Positions 62,701-64,000 of a stretch of 64,000 nt of DNA are shown one piece after another. The translations under genes were made by a program, and so were the position numbers. How positions within the stretch are numbered: position 1 is the first letter of the stretch; the number at the start of each line of letters is the position of its first letter. A model generated the notes under the pieces. The model saw nothing but the letters and a program-made list of their open reading frames with translations. It made no database searches and was not told the DNA's origin. The stretch comes from Plantago major (lineage: Eukaryota; Streptophyta; Magnoliopsida; Lamiales; Plantaginaceae): positions 47,538,677 through 47,602,676 of the forward strand of contig CM048839.1 in the NCBI GenBank assembly GCA_026545765.1, written 5' to 3'.

Positions 62701-62954
62701 TGCTTTTTGGTTATGTAAACCTGGGTTGTTTGCAGACAAGATATGTAACCTCTGCGATGGAGGCTGCGGAGAAGTCACTGGATATGTTTGAAGTTGCTCG
62801 TGTAAAACTCAAAGATTCTCTGGATAAAGAGGCCATTGACTCTGTTAAGAGTGTTGTCAATATGAGTTTTCAAGATGTGGATGAATTTATTCGCTTGGTA
62901 TCAAATGCATTTAGCGCGATCAGCCTCCAAGGCCGCAGTGGACGTAGAGATTAG
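53783..62954 (+). CDS. CW-type zinc finger protein (plant CWZF family)
   Basis: Exons: 53783-53869, 54656-54728, 54817-54983, 55061-55393, 55686-56854, 57940-58325, 58459-59957, 60544-60701, 61410-61573, 62337-62491, 62736-62954 (TAG). All are GT-AG and in phase, giving 1469 aa. The N-terminus has HFQKDFEGDLSAE and GARYGGYGSFLPMHQRSPHR, conserved in plant CW proteins, then RNNLLKIRIKVPPPEVLAEY. The CW domain at about residues 577-620 reads WVSCDSCGKWRILPYGRNPA, KWFCHMLDWLPG and NRCDV, with the four cysteines and tryptophans present. It is split by a 1.1-kb intron. A long Lys/Ser-rich disordered middle follows, then a conserved helical C-terminus (YFEAALKFLLGASLLEVCD, RYVTSAMEAAEKSLDMFEVA). 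CW domains generally bind methylated H3K4, so a nuclear chromatin reader is likely. No catalytic domain is seen. Confidence 0.93.
54229..54540. repeat. Tandem duplication in intron 1 of the CW-type gene
   Basis: Units begin at 54229 and 54359 with GTCAGACATCAGAG and share TTGATCTCTTT, GGATTATT and GTGTTTATGGTGA in the same order. The second unit carries an extra 45-50 bp. Confidence 0.75.
60144..60195 (+). mobile_element. SINE 3' fragment in an intron of the CW-type gene
   Basis: ATTAGTCGCATGTAGCGGAT, then ACCAGTGAGAAATC and a poly(A) tail, match the end of the SINE at 51721-51903 with one base difference. It is 5'-truncated and lies in the intron between 59957 and 60544. Confidence 0.75.
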
Positions 62955-63470
62955 TCAATTGTACATACATTGTGGGGGTGTAAACTAGTTTTTTCCCTGT
63001 GCGCAGGGGTGGAGAAGAAAGAATACAGAACATCGATCTAATAGCTGATACAATTTTTTGTAAGTGAACAAAATCGGACTGATGGCCATTCTTATAACAT
63101 ATTCTGACGGTTCTTCCAATTTCTGTTTTACCAGATAGGCAGCAAGTATGCCTAAGATTAGATTGTCCAGGAGAGCAAGAGTTTCTGGAGCAAAATTGTG
63201 ACAGCCAGTTCCATCTTATGTTGGACTTGGCGTCTAACCCTATTCTATAACCGGACTTGTAATTCGATTCTCAAGGGATTTTCCCTCAGCTGTAAATTAA
63301 TTATTCTCAGTTAGGGTCATCAGCCCTTATAAATTTTGGGAAATGGATGCCTGTGGCATATTCCTGGATTTGTTATACCATGGTGGCTTTCGGTTTCCAT
63401 GAACTATGCAGTTTGTACTTGGACAGTAGCCATGTTGCCAGGAATGCTCCATGGTTGTTTCGAAGTGTTA
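62955..63470 (+). other. 3' UTR and downstream region of the CW-type gene
   Basis: Follows the TAG at 62952-62954. T-rich and AT-rich words that could act as polyadenylation signals are scattered, with no single clear site. No further coding sequence. Confidence 0.5.
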
Positions 63471-63475
63471 GGTAA

Positions 63476-63625
63476 TGTAATACTCCTTCCGTTTCGAATT
63501 TAACTTACCGTTGGTCTGGAAACAAGTTGTTAAGAGAAAGTGAATATGTTAAGATAGATAGTGAATAAAATAGGAAATAGAGAATAAAGTATGAAAGAGA
63601 GTAGATAAAGGAGTGTATTGGCAAA
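63476..63625. mobile_element. MITE fragment with one CTCCTTCCGT end
   Basis: Starts TAATACTCCTTCCGTTTCGA, a Stowaway-like terminus, and runs through AT-rich sequence. A matching right end is not evident, so it is truncated or diverged. Confidence 0.5.
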
Positions 63626-63779
63626 ATTTAGTTATATTGGCCCACGGTCAGAATATGCCGGCCCAATCCATTAATATTGTTAAAGTGCAAGCGAACGAGA
63701 AAAATATTTGTTCAATAGGCCCAAGGTAAGGCCATTTGGTCCATTAACCAAAAAGACAAAAATCCAAGTTACATTGGCA

Positions 63780-64000
63780 ACCTGCAAACCGGTTGGCTAT
63801 CTAGCTTGAGGCAACCCGCAAGCTATCTAGCTAGAGGTAACTCGCCATGTTGAAACACCTTATTACTTAAGAGGTGACCTACAAGCTCACATCACTACTT
63901 AAGAGGTCGCCTACAAACACTTTGAGGCAACTCACCACTTAAAAAGTAACCTAATAACTATTTGGGGATACCTCACTACTTAAGAGGTCACCCACATGCA
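63780..64000. repeat. Degenerate short tandem motif, continuing past the window
   Basis: ACTTAAGAGGTSRCC-like words recur four times (one as ACTTAAAAAGTAACC), alternating with GAGGCAACTC-like words. Upstream, AGCTATCTAGCT words are also duplicated. The array runs off the right edge. Confidence 0.6.

Overview
This window is nuclear DNA of a flowering plant, most likely a eudicot. It has intron-rich genes for plant-typical proteins (ALWAYS EARLY, the CBM48-CBS protein SNF4/KINbetagamma, a CW-type zinc finger protein), GT-AG introns with T-rich acceptors, plant transposon families and an endogenous caulimovirid relic. No rRNA, true tRNA gene or CRISPR array is seen.

Layout. 341-4332 (+) is the 3' part of an ALWAYS EARLY (ALY/LIN-9) gene whose 5' end lies before the window. 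Convergent to it, 5502-9018 (-) holds a five-exon gene for a small lysine-rich protein of unknown function. 12325-19619 (-) is a complete 13-coding-exon SNF4-like gene. 53783-62954 (+) is a complete 11-coding-exon CW-type zinc finger gene. I followed reading phase across every proposed exon junction. Translated lengths are 615 aa in window (ALY), 157 aa, 484 aa and 1469 aa.

Between SNF4 and the CW gene, about 20.5-53 kb is a transposon graveyard with several levels of nesting. One stack is a Copia-like LTR relic hit by a TIR element, which was hit by a solo LTR (GGTTG duplication), which was hit by a hAT-type element (CTCAGATA duplication). Next to it a CACTA-type element (TTA duplication) sits inside an older MITE. 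To the right, one LINE 3' end (zf-RVT, linker, RNase H) is cut into at least four ordered pieces between 31.6 and 52.5 kb by a MULE-like TIR element, a TA-bounded caulimovirid relic and a SINE. The MULE-like element carries a 14-kb Tat-lineage Ty3/gypsy fossil (LTRs 34933-35836 and 48037-48958, AGAAG duplication) with two RNase H domains and a 3' block of antisense open stretches.

How the genes relate: the four host genes are unrelated neighbours, not an operon. They act in cell-cycle and developmental gene control (ALY), energy signalling through SnRK1 (SNF4) and probable H3K4-methyl reading (CW protein). I found no clearly new biological system. The most useful observations are the dissected LINE that orders the insertions, a duplicated 3' splice-site region and a probable GC-AG intron in ALY, and the antisense promoter-like motifs in the Tat element.
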